NCBI RefSeq assembly: GCF_013255915.1
Contig: NZ_CP053896.1
Location: 2,480,001-2,544,000, forward strand
Direction: 5' to 3'
Length of the DNA stretch: 64,000 bases
DNA from: Providencia rettgeri
GTDB taxonomy: Bacteria > Pseudomonadota > Gammaproteobacteria > Enterobacterales > Enterobacteriaceae
Shown here piece after piece: positions 9,572 through 19,114 of this stretch; the first letter of the stretch is position 1, and every line of letters starts with the position of its first letter. The notes below the pieces were generated by a model that was not told the DNA's origin, did no database searches, and saw nothing but the letters and a program-made list of their open reading frames with translations. Position numbers and translations under genes: made by a program.

Positions 9572-9901
9572 TTAGTCTGTACTATCCAATAATTGGTAAG
9601 TGATCACGTATAAATATTGCTCGTTTGGGTAAATCTCTTTGATAAGCGCTTTCAACGTCTCTAGGCTCATGGCTTCTTGTTTAGCATGGTATTCAGAAAT
9701 GTCATCATAAGAAATGGGCTCTACCGACAATATTTTAATATCAGTGTAATATTCACCTGTTTCCAGCGCGTATACCTTCACAATACTCCCAGGAACATAA
9801 TGGCTCTCGCTTTTATCACGAATAGTGATAATTTTTTTACCGGAAACCACCAATGGAAGTAAACGCTCAAAAAAGGTTATCGTGTCTGGTGCGTTATTCA
9901 T
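9572..9901 (-). CDS. yqfB: N4-acetylcytidine amidohydrolase (ASCH domain)
   Basis: 109 residues of the ASCH/PUA-like fold, collinear with E. coli YqfB: ITFFERLLP, GKKIITIRDKSESHY and the C-terminal EIYPNEQYLYVITY. YqfB hydrolyses N4-acetylcytidine to cytidine and acetate; Lys, Thr and Glu of the KTITIRDxSESH segment are the catalytic group in that family. The ATG at 9901 is chosen because AAGAGA lies 6 nt upstream; the longer frame would need a TTG. It is single and convergent with dcyD. Confidence 0.87.
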   Translation of the reverse strand: MNNAPDTITFFERLLPLVVSGKKIITIRDKSESHYVPGSIVKVYALETGEYYTDIKILSVEPISYDDISEYHAKQEAMSLETLKALIKEIYPNEQYLYVITYQLLDSTD

Positions 9902-10085
9902 AATAATTCTCTTATTTTTATACAATCTCTTTTCTAGGAAGACCTATTTTCTTATAAATCCAATAAATTGCAATAAAATGGTTCTTTTTGTGCTTTCAAT
10001 TATACGAACACTATAGCGATCATTCCGTTTTATATACAATCAGGCCATAAAAAGATTATCTACGTCTATAAACTGAGTACACATA

Positions 10086-10868
10086 ATGGATAACAATGAA
10101 AATTTGTTCTATCAACAAGAATACTATTTTTGGTCTGCAATATGTGCAAATACGGTGAAAATTAGCAACCAAACTAGTGCTTATTTTTCTGAGCTACCAT
10201 TGCCTATATTTAATTATATTTACCTCCACCAAGGCGCACTCATTTCAGATTACGAGAAGGCCGAAGCGCTGTTCAAAAAACAAACTAAGCCTTATGTGCT
10301 GGTTGTTCATGACCAAATACTTTCACTATTTGAGTCAGAAATAATAACACGGAGATTAGTCTTTGATGGTGAATCAACCGCAATGATTTTGCCACAAGGG
10401 GCTCTGTCTCAATACAATTCACCACCACCGCTTAATACTGATTTTCAGATAATACAGAGTAATGAGCGACTCAAAGATTGGGCTCAGCCGTTAATTACAG
10501 CATTCCATGTCGATTCTGATACAGATGAAAGTGACTCAACTGTTACTGACGAGTATATTCGTTATCACCAAAGAGCACTTGATAAACAAACTAATATGGT
10601 GCATTTAGTCTTATTTGCAGATCAGCAACCAGTCTCAACCTTAACTATGACATTTAATAATGAAACAGCTCGACTTGATGATATTGGTACTGATATTCAA
10701 TACCAAGGTAAAGGGCTCGCGACTTCACTTATTAAACATGCGCTATACCTTTGCCATCAACAAGGGATTAAACAGTGTGTATTGGAGTCATCCAGTGAAG
10801 GGTTATCTATCTACAAAAAACTGGGTTTTGAACCTATTTTTAATTACTACAGCTATATTTCGGAGTGA
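10086..10868 (+). CDS. GNAT acetyltransferase, paralogue of the 13,891 gene
   Basis: 260 residues. The C-terminal half (about 150-255) is a GNAT domain with the acetyl-CoA loop DIQYQGKGLATSLIKHAL and the ending SIYKKLGFEPIF. The N-terminal half is a degenerate second domain. It is clearly related over its whole length to the protein encoded at 13,891-14,664 (shared DDIGT, YIRYHxxAL, YKKxGFEPxFxY). Substrate unknown. Confidence 0.8.
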   Translation: MDNNENLFYQQEYYFWSAICANTVKISNQTSAYFSELPLPIFNYIYLHQGALISDYEKAEALFKKQTKPYVLVVHDQILSLFESEIITRRLVFDGESTAMILPQGALSQYNSPPPLNTDFQIIQSNERLKDWAQPLITAFHVDSDTDESDSTVTDEYIRYHQRALDKQTNMVHLVLFADQQPVSTLTMTFNNETARLDDIGTDIQYQGKGLATSLIKHALYLCHQQGIKQCVLESSSEGLSIYKKLGFEPIFNYYSYISE

Positions 10869-10876
10869 TTTTATTG

Positions 10877-10910
10877 AATGCATCTTAATAATCAAGATGC
10901 ATTTTACTTT
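10877..10910 (+). terminator. Hairpin terminator after GNAT gene
   Basis: 10-bp perfect arms AATGCATCTT (10877-10886) and AAGATGCATT (10894-10903), then TTACTTTA. Confidence 0.6.
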
Positions 10911-11005
10911 ACCTAAAAAAATAAGGTTTAATGTAATCACTAATCGCAAAACTACACCTAGTGACACAATCATGGGGATTAATATAATGATAACTCCCAG
11001 TATAT

Positions 11006-11926
11006 TTATTTTGTCACCGTTTGGTACCAATGCTGAATATCTGTCACAATTTGTTCAGTGTGCAACTGCCCATCTTTATCTTTGAAATAATGGTCTAAAT
11101 CTTGATAAGAACGGTAACTAACATGGGTATTACGAACTTGTTTCATCATATTATCTGTACCATGAGCATCCACGTTGGTATCCGCCATCGCTTGTATCAC
11201 CAAATGTGGGGTTTTAACTGACTGGATAAGTTTTAAATTGTCAATGGTGAGCATCTCATACCACCATTTCGAGCCATGGCCGCTGACAAATTGGTCGTTA
11301 TTTAATTGCTTTTGTTTTACCGCTTCTGCAAATTGTTTAAAACCTTCCTTTGAGTTAGCAATTTCTTCTTTAGGTGTATTATTTTCAATACTATATAGAA
11401 CATCATTAATGAAGTGTTGGCCGCCAACATTCAATGCAACGGATGCGGTAATAAAGTTTTCTTGTGCAACAATTAAATTAGTTACCAGCGCACCTTCACT
11501 TCCGCCTAATAGCACTATGTGTTGGTAATCATTTTTTAATTGCTTTAATACTGCTACATAATTATTGGCGCGTTCTAATGGCGAGTCTTTCGACATGTAG
11601 TCAACAGGACATTCTTCTTCTGAAGCTTCTTCGCCATTAACTCCCACTTGGCTGTTTAATCCTGTTTTTTCAACTAATAAAATATCATTATGAGGAAATA
11701 CAGCCCCGAAATTTTTCAACATATTGGGGTTATTAATGACGCTTTTACAATCTGAGCCTTGTAATAAAACTAATAAATCCTTTGATTTTTTGGCTTGTTT
11801 TTGGATTAAATAATAATTTATATCTTTGCCTGCAAAGTGCATAGTTTGCATACTCACAGGTAAATTCTGTGCAAATACACTTAATGGATAAATTGAAAAC
11901 AACAAAGGCGTAATTTTTAGTTTCAT
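11006..11926 (-). CDS. Secreted alpha/beta-hydrolase
   Basis: 306 residues beginning with a Sec signal peptide (MKLKITPLLFSIYPLSVFAQ, cleavage probably after about residue 19), so the product is periplasmic. The nucleophile elbow GGSEGA (Gly-x-Ser-x-Gly variant, about residue 145) and the late Asp and His (MADTNVDAHG, LDHYF) fit the alpha/beta-hydrolase triad. An esterase or peptidase activity is likely, substrate unknown. Four cysteines in the mature part could form disulfides. It is encoded alone. Confidence 0.75.
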   Translation of the reverse strand: MKLKITPLLFSIYPLSVFAQNLPVSMQTMHFAGKDINYYLIQKQAKKSKDLLVLLQGSDCKSVINNPNMLKNFGAVFPHNDILLVEKTGLNSQVGVNGEEASEEECPVDYMSKDSPLERANNYVAVLKQLKNDYQHIVLLGGSEGALVTNLIVAQENFITASVALNVGGQHFINDVLYSIENNTPKEEIANSKEGFKQFAEAVKQKQLNNDQFVSGHGSKWWYEMLTIDNLKLIQSVKTPHLVIQAMADTNVDAHGTDNMMKQVRNTHVSYRSYQDLDHYFKDKDGQLHTEQIVTDIQHWYQTVTK

Positions 11927-12059
11927 TGCACACTCATCATGTTCTATAAGGACCTTTCGACAATATTATATTGAGTTTTTTATAACAAATAGCGCCTAAA
12001 ATGCCCTCGTAAAACAAGATTAAATATAGATATACGGTTTAGACCTGTACAATTTTTTT

Positions 12060-12338
12060 ATGGCGCTTGAGAAACAAGTATTAATGACTCGCTATGGGGG
12101 AGAATGCTATGCAATGGCAATGTTAGCAGCGGGTAAAATCGATATTTGTGTCGAATTCGCACTGGAACCTTATGATATTGTTCCATTAATCCCTATTATA
12201 GAACGTGCTATTGGCAAAGTGACTACATTAGATGGTTGCTGAGCTGAAATTGGTGGTACGGTTGTAGCAACAGGCTACCCAAACCTTCATGAACAAATTC
12301 TGGCTATCTTAATACAGGTAGTTAATTTTATCTTTTAA
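12060..12338 (+). pseudogene. Remnant of inositol-monophosphatase-family (histidinol-phosphatase-like) gene
   Basis: The frame gives TRYGGECYAMAMLAAGKID, VEFALEPYDIVPLIPIIE and, after an in-frame TGA at 12240, AEIGGTVVATG. These are the C-terminal motifs of HisN-type IMPase proteins (WGGDCYAY.., LxxYDxAAL.PI.., GGxVVAAG). The N-terminal two thirds and the metal-site motifs are missing, so this is a decayed 3' fragment. It lies 13 bp before an intact MFS gene and pairs with a second remnant after it. Confidence 0.75.
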
Positions 12339-12351
12339 GAAGTATTATAAA

Positions 12352-13512
12352 ATGCAATCTACTCAACAAGTTAATAGTCATGTTTCCTTTATGCCTGCGA
12401 AAAGGGAACAAGTTTCTACTCGAATTATTTTTTTTATTGCCGGTTTTGTTACCGCGGCCTGGGCAGCCATTGTTCCTTATGTCAAACTTAACACAGGGGC
12501 AAATGATGCCACCCTTGGCATGCTACTATTATGTTTCGGTGGAGGAGCACTTATTGCTATGCCAGTAACTGGTGCATTAGCTGCCAAATTTGGTTGCCGC
12601 CGTTTAATGGTGTTTTCTACCATCGCCTTTAGTTTGTTATTCCCCATTTTATCCTCTTTATCGCAAATTAACTTTATTATCATTGCCTTATTATTATTTG
12701 GAATTTTCATTGGCTTAACAGATTGCGCGATGAATGTTCAAGCGGTGATTGTTGAAAAATCATCTGATAAGCCAATTATGTCCGGCTTTCATGGTTTTTA
12801 TAGTGTCGGGGGGATAGCTGGTGCAGGTACCATGAGTTTGATCTTGTTGCTTGGTGTTTCCGCGACAATGGCATCAATCATCGTTTCAGTTATTGCCGTA
12901 GTTTTATTAGCTATTTGCTATAACGGTTTAATCCCTTACGCTAACACCCCAACAGGCCCTCTTATCGCTATACCGAAAGGCATTGTTTTGGTTATTGGGG
13001 TTGTTTGTTTTGCCGTTTTTCTTGCTGAAGGTGCAGTTCTTGACTGGGGAGCTGTATTTTTAATTGAACACCATGGATTAGAAGAAACTTTAGGCGGCTT
13101 AGGATTTGCTGCTTTTGCCACAACTATGACGATTGGCCGATTACTAGGCGACAAAATTGTTATGCGAGTCGGTTCCTCTCGCGTCGTATTTTTAGGTGCT
13201 TTACTCGCTTGCCTCGGTTTTGTTATTGCTGTTTTATCTCCTCATCTTATATTTGCCATCATGGGTTTTGCATTAGTCGGTGCAGGTTCATCTAATATAG
13301 TACCGGTGATGTTTTCTGCTGTAGGGAAGCAAAAAACGATGCCAGAGGCCCTTGCCGTACCTGCAATTTCAACTTTAGGCTATTTAGGTATTTTGGCGGG
13401 ACCTGCAGCTATTGGTTTTGTTGCTTTTCAACTGTCCCTGGCAACTGCATTATTATTAATTTCTGCATTATTAGTTATTATTGCTTTTGTGACTCGTTTT
13501 ATCCGTGTGTGA
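12352..13512 (+). CDS. MFS transporter, YbjJ-like
   Basis: 386 residues with about 12 membrane segments. Family-typical stretches resemble E. coli YbjJ: MNVQAVIVEKSSDKPIMSGF, HGFYSVGGIAGAG, FLAEGAVLDWGAVFL and the C-terminal PAISTLGYLGILAGPAAIGF. Probable sugar- or metabolite-type MFS carrier; substrate unknown. It survives intact between an IMPase-family remnant and a FAD-oxidoreductase remnant, so it is probably the last working member of a decayed catabolic operon. Confidence 0.78.
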   Translation: MQSTQQVNSHVSFMPAKREQVSTRIIFFIAGFVTAAWAAIVPYVKLNTGANDATLGMLLLCFGGGALIAMPVTGALAAKFGCRRLMVFSTIAFSLLFPILSSLSQINFIIIALLLFGIFIGLTDCAMNVQAVIVEKSSDKPIMSGFHGFYSVGGIAGAGTMSLILLLGVSATMASIIVSVIAVVLLAICYNGLIPYANTPTGPLIAIPKGIVLVIGVVCFAVFLAEGAVLDWGAVFLIEHHGLEETLGGLGFAAFATTMTIGRLLGDKIVMRVGSSRVVFLGALLACLGFVIAVLSPHLIFAIMGFALVGAGSSNIVPVMFSAVGKQKTMPEALAVPAISTLGYLGILAGPAAIGFVAFQLSLATALLLISALLVIIAFVTRFIRV

Positions 13513-13887
13513 TTTTTTGAATCTCATAAGGCAGCCCTTGCAGGTTCAGGTAAAATACTCTGTGTTGAAGATTATATTGATGATAAGCCTGAACACAACG
13601 CGTTAGCTATCGCACAAAACGCCCTTACAACAATTAAAAATTCATTTATAGGTAGTAACACGCTAAATCTTGAAAACGCTTTCACAGGAATGCGACCTAT
13701 GCCTAAAGATGAGATGCCAATTGTCGGAAAAGTTGCTGATTTCGAAGGTTTATATATTATCAGTATGCACGCTGCGATTACGCTAGCGCCTTTGATATGC
13801 CAATTGGCTCAAGATGAAATCTTGCATGGGATAGAACAAGCCGCATTAGGTCCATATCGATTAACTCGTTTTGTATCAGGTAACTGA
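13513..13887 (+). pseudogene. Remnant of FAD-dependent (DAO family) oxidoreductase
   Basis: The frame directly after the MFS stop codon is open for 124 codons. It carries the C-terminal third of a D-amino-acid-oxidase/glycine-oxidase-like protein: GMRPMPKDEMPIVGKVADFE, GLYIISMHAAITLAPLICQL, and a terminal GPYRLTRF. The N-terminal FAD-binding GxGxxG domain is absent. It begins without a start codon or ribosome site, so it is a fragment. Its stop is 3 nt before the next GNAT gene. Confidence 0.75.
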
Positions 13888-13890
13888 CAA

Positions 13891-14664
13891 ATGAATATTC
13901 CGTTGTACTATTTAAGACATTATCAATCGATTGAAAAAACATTCTGGACATCTATTTGTGAACATAGTATCCAGATTGCACAACACACAATTTGCTATTT
14001 AACGCCCCTTAATTCGCCAGCGTTTAACTTTATCTATTTACAGCCTGACTCGACCAGCCACGCCTTTATGCAGGCTCACAACCTGTTTGTTTCACAGAAG
14101 AAAAACCATACCTTAGTGATCCCCGAAGAGATGCTCCCGCAGGTGGTAACTGAGGCTGAGTCATTAGGGTATAAACGTGACAGTGTCACGACTGCAATGG
14201 CGCTGACCTTAGTAAAGCAAAATGAAGTTGAACTGCCTGATAACCAAGTTGATATCGTCTTAGCGAATCACGATTTGTCCTTGTGGGCAAAGCCTCTGGT
14301 TTCTGCGTTTTACCTGTCTGAAGAGCACGACCAGGTTATTCAGGAATATGTGCGTTATCATGAGGATGCATTACAACAAGGCGCCCCGCAGTTTCACCTT
14401 GTGTTACTCGTTAATGGTGAACCAGCGACCTCCATGACGGTGACGATCGAAGGTACGTTAGCGCGTTTTGATGATATTGGTACCGAGCCAAGCCATCAAG
14501 GTAATGGTTACGCTTCACAACTTATTGATTATGCGTTAGCATTTTGCCGCCAACAAGGTGTAGAACACTGTTTCCTAGATGCGTCTGAAGCGGGATTTGA
14601 TTTGTATAAAAAATTTGGATTTGAACCTCTCTTTCGCTATATCAATTATGTTTGGTGCAAATAA
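13891..14664 (+). CDS. GNAT acetyltransferase, paralogue of the 10,086 gene
   Basis: 257 residues. The C-terminal GNAT domain has the acetyl-CoA loop EPSHQGNGYASQLIDYAL (about residues 198-215) and the ending DLYKKFGFEPLFRY. The N-terminal half is a diverged partner domain. It is a full-length homologue of the 10,086 gene, with the hydrolase and the decayed MFS cluster between them, so a local duplication is likely. Its ATG follows the DAO remnant by 3 nt, which may supply its promoter. Substrate unknown. Confidence 0.8.
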   Translation: MNIPLYYLRHYQSIEKTFWTSICEHSIQIAQHTICYLTPLNSPAFNFIYLQPDSTSHAFMQAHNLFVSQKKNHTLVIPEEMLPQVVTEAESLGYKRDSVTTAMALTLVKQNEVELPDNQVDIVLANHDLSLWAKPLVSAFYLSEEHDQVIQEYVRYHEDALQQGAPQFHLVLLVNGEPATSMTVTIEGTLARFDDIGTEPSHQGNGYASQLIDYALAFCRQQGVEHCFLDASEAGFDLYKKFGFEPLFRYINYVWCK

Positions 14665-14781
14665 TTTATAACCATAATGTTATTTGTAGAGCTATCTGAA
14701 GTGGGATCATTGTTCACACAGTGGTTCCAAGCTCAGTCATTCCAGATTAATCATAATGACAAAATTATCTAATATTTACAT

Positions 14782-15333
14782 ATGAAAATTAATATTATTG
14801 GCACTAGTGGTAGCGGTAAAAGTACCCTTTGCCAACAACTTTCGCTGTTGTTAAACGTCCCTTCTATCGAATTGGATAGCTTATATTGGTTAGCGAATTG
14901 GCAAGGTTCTTCGGATGATGCGCTTAACCAGAAACTCACCGCTGCATTAGATAAAGCGGTATCTGGATGGGTTCTTGATGGAAACTATACTCGAACCCAA
15001 CCCATTAAATGGAAAGAGGTTGATATGGTGGTATGGCTGGATTACTCCTTACCAAGAACGCTTTATCAGTCGATTACGCGCACATTGTCGCGCATTCGTT
15101 CAGGGCAAGAGTTGTGGGCAAATACAGGTAATAAAGAACGTTGGAAAAATGCTTTTTTCAGTCGTGACTCGATAATTCTGTGGCTACTAAAGACTTACTA
15201 TCCAAATAAGAAAAGAAATCTAAGTCATATGGCAAATATCGACTTACGCCATATTCAGTTTGTTCGACTCACCTCACCAAAAGAAACAAACTTATTTTTA
15301 CAACAAATGAAAGCTCAAGTTCAGGGTAAATAA
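14782..15333 (+). CDS. P-loop nucleotide kinase-like protein
   Basis: 183 residues of the adenylate/shikimate-kinase-like group often annotated 'topology modulation protein' or AAA family ATPase. Walker A is GTSGSGKST at residues 7-15; a LID-like arginine-rich segment (RTLSRIRSG) and W/D-rich acceptor region (LDSLYWLANW, LDGNYTRT) follow. It is a cytoplasmic NTP-dependent phosphotransferase of unknown acceptor. Single gene, convergent with ddlA across a shared terminator. Confidence 0.75.
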   Translation: MKINIIGTSGSGKSTLCQQLSLLLNVPSIELDSLYWLANWQGSSDDALNQKLTAALDKAVSGWVLDGNYTRTQPIKWKEVDMVVWLDYSLPRTLYQSITRTLSRIRSGQELWANTGNKERWKNAFFSRDSIILWLLKTYYPNKKRNLSHMANIDLRHIQFVRLTSPKETNLFLQQMKAQVQGK

Positions 15334-15335
15334 AC

Positions 15336-15370
15336 ATCTCGGTAGCCATAAAAACTACCGAGATAGTATT
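15336..15370. terminator. Bidirectional terminator between kinase-like gene and ddlA
   Basis: Perfect 10-bp arms ATCTCGGTAG (15336-15345) and CTACCGAGAT (15355-15364), loop of 9 nt. Confidence 0.8.
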
Positions 15371-15380
15371 TTTTCAGCAA

Positions 15381-16484
15381 TTAAAGCTCATCACATGCCG
15401 TTTTCAACATCGCAGTTTGTTGGAATTTTTCAATTCCTAACTCAATCAAGCGGCTGATTAATTGCGGGTATGTCATACCCGCTTGTTGCCACAATTTGGG
15501 GTACATACTGATGTTCGTAAAGCCAGGCAATGTGTTGATTTCATTGATAACTACGTCGTTGTTTTCCGTTAAAAAAACATCCACACGGGACATTCCACTG
15601 CAATTTAATGCGCGATACGCGGATAAGGCAATCTCGCGTATTTTATCACTCACCGCAGCATCTAACTGTGCAGGAGCCACGACAGAGGCGCCATTTTCAT
15701 CAATATACTTAGTGTGGTACGCATAGAAACTATCGTGTAATACGATTTCACCACAAGGGCTGGCAAGAGGTTCTTCATTACCCAGTACGGCGCATTCAAT
15801 CTCACGCCCTTTTACTGCACTTTCAATAAGGACTTTCATATCAAATAAGAAAGCAAAGTCCAGTGCTGCGTAAAATTCCGATTCAGTGCTGACTTTACTG
15901 ATCCCGACAGATGAACCTTGATTTGCTGGTTTAATAAAAAGTGGTAAACCTAATTGCGCCACGGTCGCTTCATATTCAGTTGTTGCGCGCTCATTTTTGA
16001 GCACTGTTATAAACGGAGCAATATTTAAGCCTGCATCTCTAAGTAATCTTTTGGTAACGTCTTTATCCATACAGGCAGAGGAACCTAAAACCCCCGGACC
16101 GACAAATGGTAAATTCGCCATGCGCAATAAACCTTGTAACGAGCCGTCTTCACCTAAGTTACCGTGAACAATAGGGAAAATAACATCGATTTGTGGCAAT
16201 GGCTTAGCATCTTCTAACGAAATAAACTGTTCGCTTGTTTTACCTGGAACAAGTGCGATAGCTCGCTTAGGCGTATTCAAAGCAATACGAGAGGGGTCAT
16301 CACCATGCAATAAAAAATCAGATTCGTTATATTCATGCCATTGCCCTTCTTTATTAATCCCTAAAAGGCATACATCAAATTTATTGCGATCTAACCCATT
16401 GATAATATTTTTAGCAGACTGTAGTGAAACTTCATGTTCTGTTGATCGGCCACCAAAAATAACACCGACTCGTATTTTGCTCAT
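15381..16484 (-). CDS. ddlA: D-alanine--D-alanine ligase A
   Basis: 367 residues of the ATP-grasp ligase that joins two D-alanines for peptidoglycan. It matches E. coli DdlA throughout: VGVIFGGRSTEHEVSLQSAK, FPIVHGNLGEDGSLQG, KDVTKRLLRDAGL, KPANQGSSVGISKV and the metal/ATP motif NEINTLPGFT. The ATG at 16484 is preferred because GGAG lies 6 nt upstream; a Met five codons earlier has no such site. Monocistronic. Confidence 0.95.
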   Translation of the reverse strand: MSKIRVGVIFGGRSTEHEVSLQSAKNIINGLDRNKFDVCLLGINKEGQWHEYNESDFLLHGDDPSRIALNTPKRAIALVPGKTSEQFISLEDAKPLPQIDVIFPIVHGNLGEDGSLQGLLRMANLPFVGPGVLGSSACMDKDVTKRLLRDAGLNIAPFITVLKNERATTEYEATVAQLGLPLFIKPANQGSSVGISKVSTESEFYAALDFAFLFDMKVLIESAVKGREIECAVLGNEEPLASPCGEIVLHDSFYAYHTKYIDENGASVVAPAQLDAAVSDKIREIALSAYRALNCSGMSRVDVFLTENNDVVINEINTLPGFTNISMYPKLWQQAGMTYPQLISRLIELGIEKFQQTAMLKTACDEL

Positions 16485-16617
16485 TATTTGCTCCGACATA
16501 AAACACCAAACCTAGCCGAGAAATATAGCACGCAAAGAAAAGGTTATGGCATAAATTATTTATTTTTCATTAAGATTAGCTGGCTTTATGACCAAACCTT
16601 CTTTTTTTGATAGCTAA

Positions 16618-17502
16618 TTATCTTTTATCTATCAGAGTTTCAATACTGATATTCACCTGTTCAATTAGCCACTGCGTAAAAATAGCCGCTGCACTGCCTT
16701 GCTCTACAGGTTTAGATGACAATAAATAATATGCTGAATTATCTTCAATAAAACCATATGGCGCTGCTAATTGTTTCGATTTTACTTCATCGACAACCAT
16801 CAAAAATGATGCAAGCGCCGCCCCTTGCCCAGCCAAAGCCGCTTGTATACACAAATAAAAGTGTTCATATGTAATAGTTTTACTATTTTGAAGCACTATT
16901 TCTTTTATATTTTGCCAAGTTTCCCATGCAGTTGGCCTAGATAGAGTTGACAGTAGCGTTATATGACTAAAGCTTTCTTTAAAATCAAGTTCAGGCCGAA
17001 CCACGATGCCCATACGTTCTGAGCACACTTTCACCGCGCAAAGGTTGTCATTCCATTTGAAATCATTACGCCTCAATGCTAAATCAACATTCGTTTTTGT
17101 GAAATCGATTACACCACCTGCTGCCACTAAATGCACTGTAATATGGGGATATTGTTGATAAAAATGTGTAAGCCGAGGAATTAACCACTTCATTGCGATT
17201 GTAGGTTCACAAGACAAACTAACAACATCAGGAAAGGTACTGTTTTTTATCTTTTCAACACCCTCCTTGAGCTGTTCAAATATTGCACTGGTTGTTTGTA
17301 ACAATATTCGTCCATTCGCCGTTAAAAATACAGCACGGTTCCTTCGTTCGAATAGTTCAACACCAAGGTATTCTTCTAATAAACGAATTTGTCGGCTAAT
17401 CGCACTATGAGTCACATTCAGCTCTTGAGCCGCTTGCACAAAGCTACCTGCTTTCGCAGCAGTGTCAAAAAAACGTAATGACGTTAACGGTGGTAGTTTC
17501 AT
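16618..17502 (-). CDS. LysR-family regulator, GcvA-like
   Basis: 294 residues. The N-terminal winged HTH (SFVQAAQELNVTHSAISRQI) is followed by the periplasmic-binding-like effector domain. The opening LPPLTSLRFFDTAAKAGSF is of the GcvA/AmpR subgroup. It is divergent from a LysE-type exporter with 149 bp between the starts, the usual arrangement in which such a regulator controls its neighbour in response to the exported amino acid. Confidence 0.85.
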   Translation of the reverse strand: MKLPPLTSLRFFDTAAKAGSFVQAAQELNVTHSAISRQIRLLEEYLGVELFERRNRAVFLTANGRILLQTTSAIFEQLKEGVEKIKNSTFPDVVSLSCEPTIAMKWLIPRLTHFYQQYPHITVHLVAAGGVIDFTKTNVDLALRRNDFKWNDNLCAVKVCSERMGIVVRPELDFKESFSHITLLSTLSRPTAWETWQNIKEIVLQNSKTITYEHFYLCIQAALAGQGAALASFLMVVDEVKSKQLAAPYGFIEDNSAYYLLSSKPVEQGSAAAIFTQWLIEQVNISIETLIDKR

Positions 17503-17651
17503 ATATAGATAATAAAAACTGACAGATTTATGTCAGGATAAATCGCTTTTTAGTTTTATTCAATCTATTGATAATAAAAACAATAAATGAACAAACAATT
17601 TCAGAATAAATCTGTTTTTGGTCTGTTTTTATTACCTTTTAGGAAATTAAT

Positions 17652-18266
17652 ATGAATGAAATTATTGCAGTTGCAACTATTACCATTTTAGCAGTCATTA
17701 GTCCGGGGCCAGACTTTGCTATGGTAACTCGTAATAGTTATACCTATGGCATTAAAACAGGCTTATTGTGTGCGCTAGGTATTGCTATTGGTGTGCAGGT
17801 TCATGTGTTTTATACCATTTTTGGCATCACTTTGGTCATTATGAGTTCACCCGCATTATTCTTAATCGTTAAACTTATTGGGGTGTTTTACTTGGTACAC
17901 ATCGGATTTAAGTCATTGACCAATAAAGTAAAAACATCCTCAGATAAAGCAGTATCAAAGCCATTATCGGCCCTAAATGCGTTTAAAAATGGTTTTCTGA
18001 CAAATGCATTAAACCCAAAAACCATGTTTTTTGTGATTTCTGTGTATAGCCAAGTTATTAGTACACAAAATTCAATTTGGCTAAATTTAAGTTATGGTTT
18101 ATTTATTTCCTTTGCCCATTTGCTATGGTTTAGTCTAATTGCCATTTTTTTTGCAACGCCGGCAGTCAGAAACAAAATTCTTAACTACCAATTTATTATG
18201 GACCGAATGATTGGAATTCTACTGATTTTATTGGGATTATCTCTACTATTCTTTAATATAAACTAA
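17652..18266 (+). CDS. LysE/RhtB-family amino-acid exporter
   Basis: 204 residues, about six membrane segments. The family hallmark SPGPDFAMVTRNSYTYGIKT sits at residues 19-38 and FKNGFLTNALNPKTMFF in the middle. It exports amino acids or derivatives. A good AGGA site lies 7 nt before the ATG. Probably regulated by the divergent LysR gene. Confidence 0.85.
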   Translation: MNEIIAVATITILAVISPGPDFAMVTRNSYTYGIKTGLLCALGIAIGVQVHVFYTIFGITLVIMSSPALFLIVKLIGVFYLVHIGFKSLTNKVKTSSDKAVSKPLSALNAFKNGFLTNALNPKTMFFVISVYSQVISTQNSIWLNLSYGLFISFAHLLWFSLIAIFFATPAVRNKILNYQFIMDRMIGILLILLGLSLLFFNIN

Positions 18267-18289
18267 CCCCACATTCACATTCATGGTAG

Positions 18290-18763
18290 TTATTTACCCT
18301 GCAACCGATAATATTCATTGACCACTTTCGCCAACTCAACCACATCGGTTGGAATATTGAGTTTGGCGAGTTGGTCAAATGGCACCCATTCAAATGGGGC
18401 AAAAGGCGGTTGTGATGAGGGCAATAACTCACATAAGTAAATCATATCAATATGCCAATGGTTCCCTTTCTTTTTATCCGCAATAAATTCTTTCAAGATA
18501 GCGATGGGCAACGGTAATACTTGTGTATGGGATGAATCCTGCACTTGCGATACAAAGGGGAAACCGCAACTGACCACTTGGCACTCTAATCCAGTTTCTT
18601 CAAGAACCTCTCGGAAAACAGCATGTTGTGGTTCTTCGTTTGCTTCAATATGGCCACCTGGCGGTAACCAAAAACCAAGTTTTTGATGTTCGTGTAATAA
18701 AAACTCACCATGCTCATTACGGATCATTGCTGTTGCCGTAAAATGTTTAACTTCCTCTCTCAT
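18290..18763 (-). CDS. NUDIX hydrolase
   Basis: 157 residues with the Nudix box from GGHIEANEEPQHAVFREVLE into ETGLE, i.e. the expected GX5EX7REUXEE pattern. It hydrolyses a nucleoside-diphosphate-linked or similar compound; substrate not predictable. The ATG at 18763 is chosen because the longer frame needs a GTG and adds a low-complexity leader; AAAGGA lies 9 nt upstream of this ATG. Confidence 0.83.
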   Translation of the reverse strand: MREEVKHFTATAMIRNEHGEFLLHEHQKLGFWLPPGGHIEANEEPQHAVFREVLEETGLECQVVSCGFPFVSQVQDSSHTQVLPLPIAILKEFIADKKKGNHWHIDMIYLCELLPSSQPPFAPFEWVPFDQLAKLNIPTDVVELAKVVNEYYRLQGK

Positions 18764-19114
18764 CTCACCACATCCTTTTTTTATTTTGTTATTCTTACAT
18801 TGAGTTTCTGGTGGTGAGCCTAACACCTTGTTGCCTTCCAGTCACGGTAACCATTTTAACTTACATGAGGCATTCAAAGCGCAGTCAGCGGAAAGAAATT
18901 ATTATATGCTTAGCTAATGGCGATTGATTATTAACTCGGGGTGGTTAAATTGAAAAAAGAATTTGATTTTTATAAGCAACAAGCTATGAACTTTGAGAAT
19001 GGGAAAAAAATAAAAACCCATGAGATTTGTTATTGTTCATCATAAAGATGCGCAATAAATTGAACAAATTAGAGGAATAGCCAGCACATAGACCGGCTAT
19101 TTCTGATAAAACTA
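18764..19114. other. Gene-poor interval
   Basis: About 350 bp between the NUDIX gene start and the leuE 3' end. It contains one 32-codon TTG frame (18950-19045, after GGGGTGG) without recognisable similarity. I see no other gene or clear terminator. Confidence 0.3.

Noticed and set aside
9572-9925. Longer yqfB frame starting at 9925
   Set aside because: It needs a TTG start; the ATG at 9901 has a better ribosome site and matches the family length.
18950-19045. 32-codon TTG frame after a GGGGTGG sequence
   Set aside because: Too short, no similarity I recognise, and composition is not distinctive.
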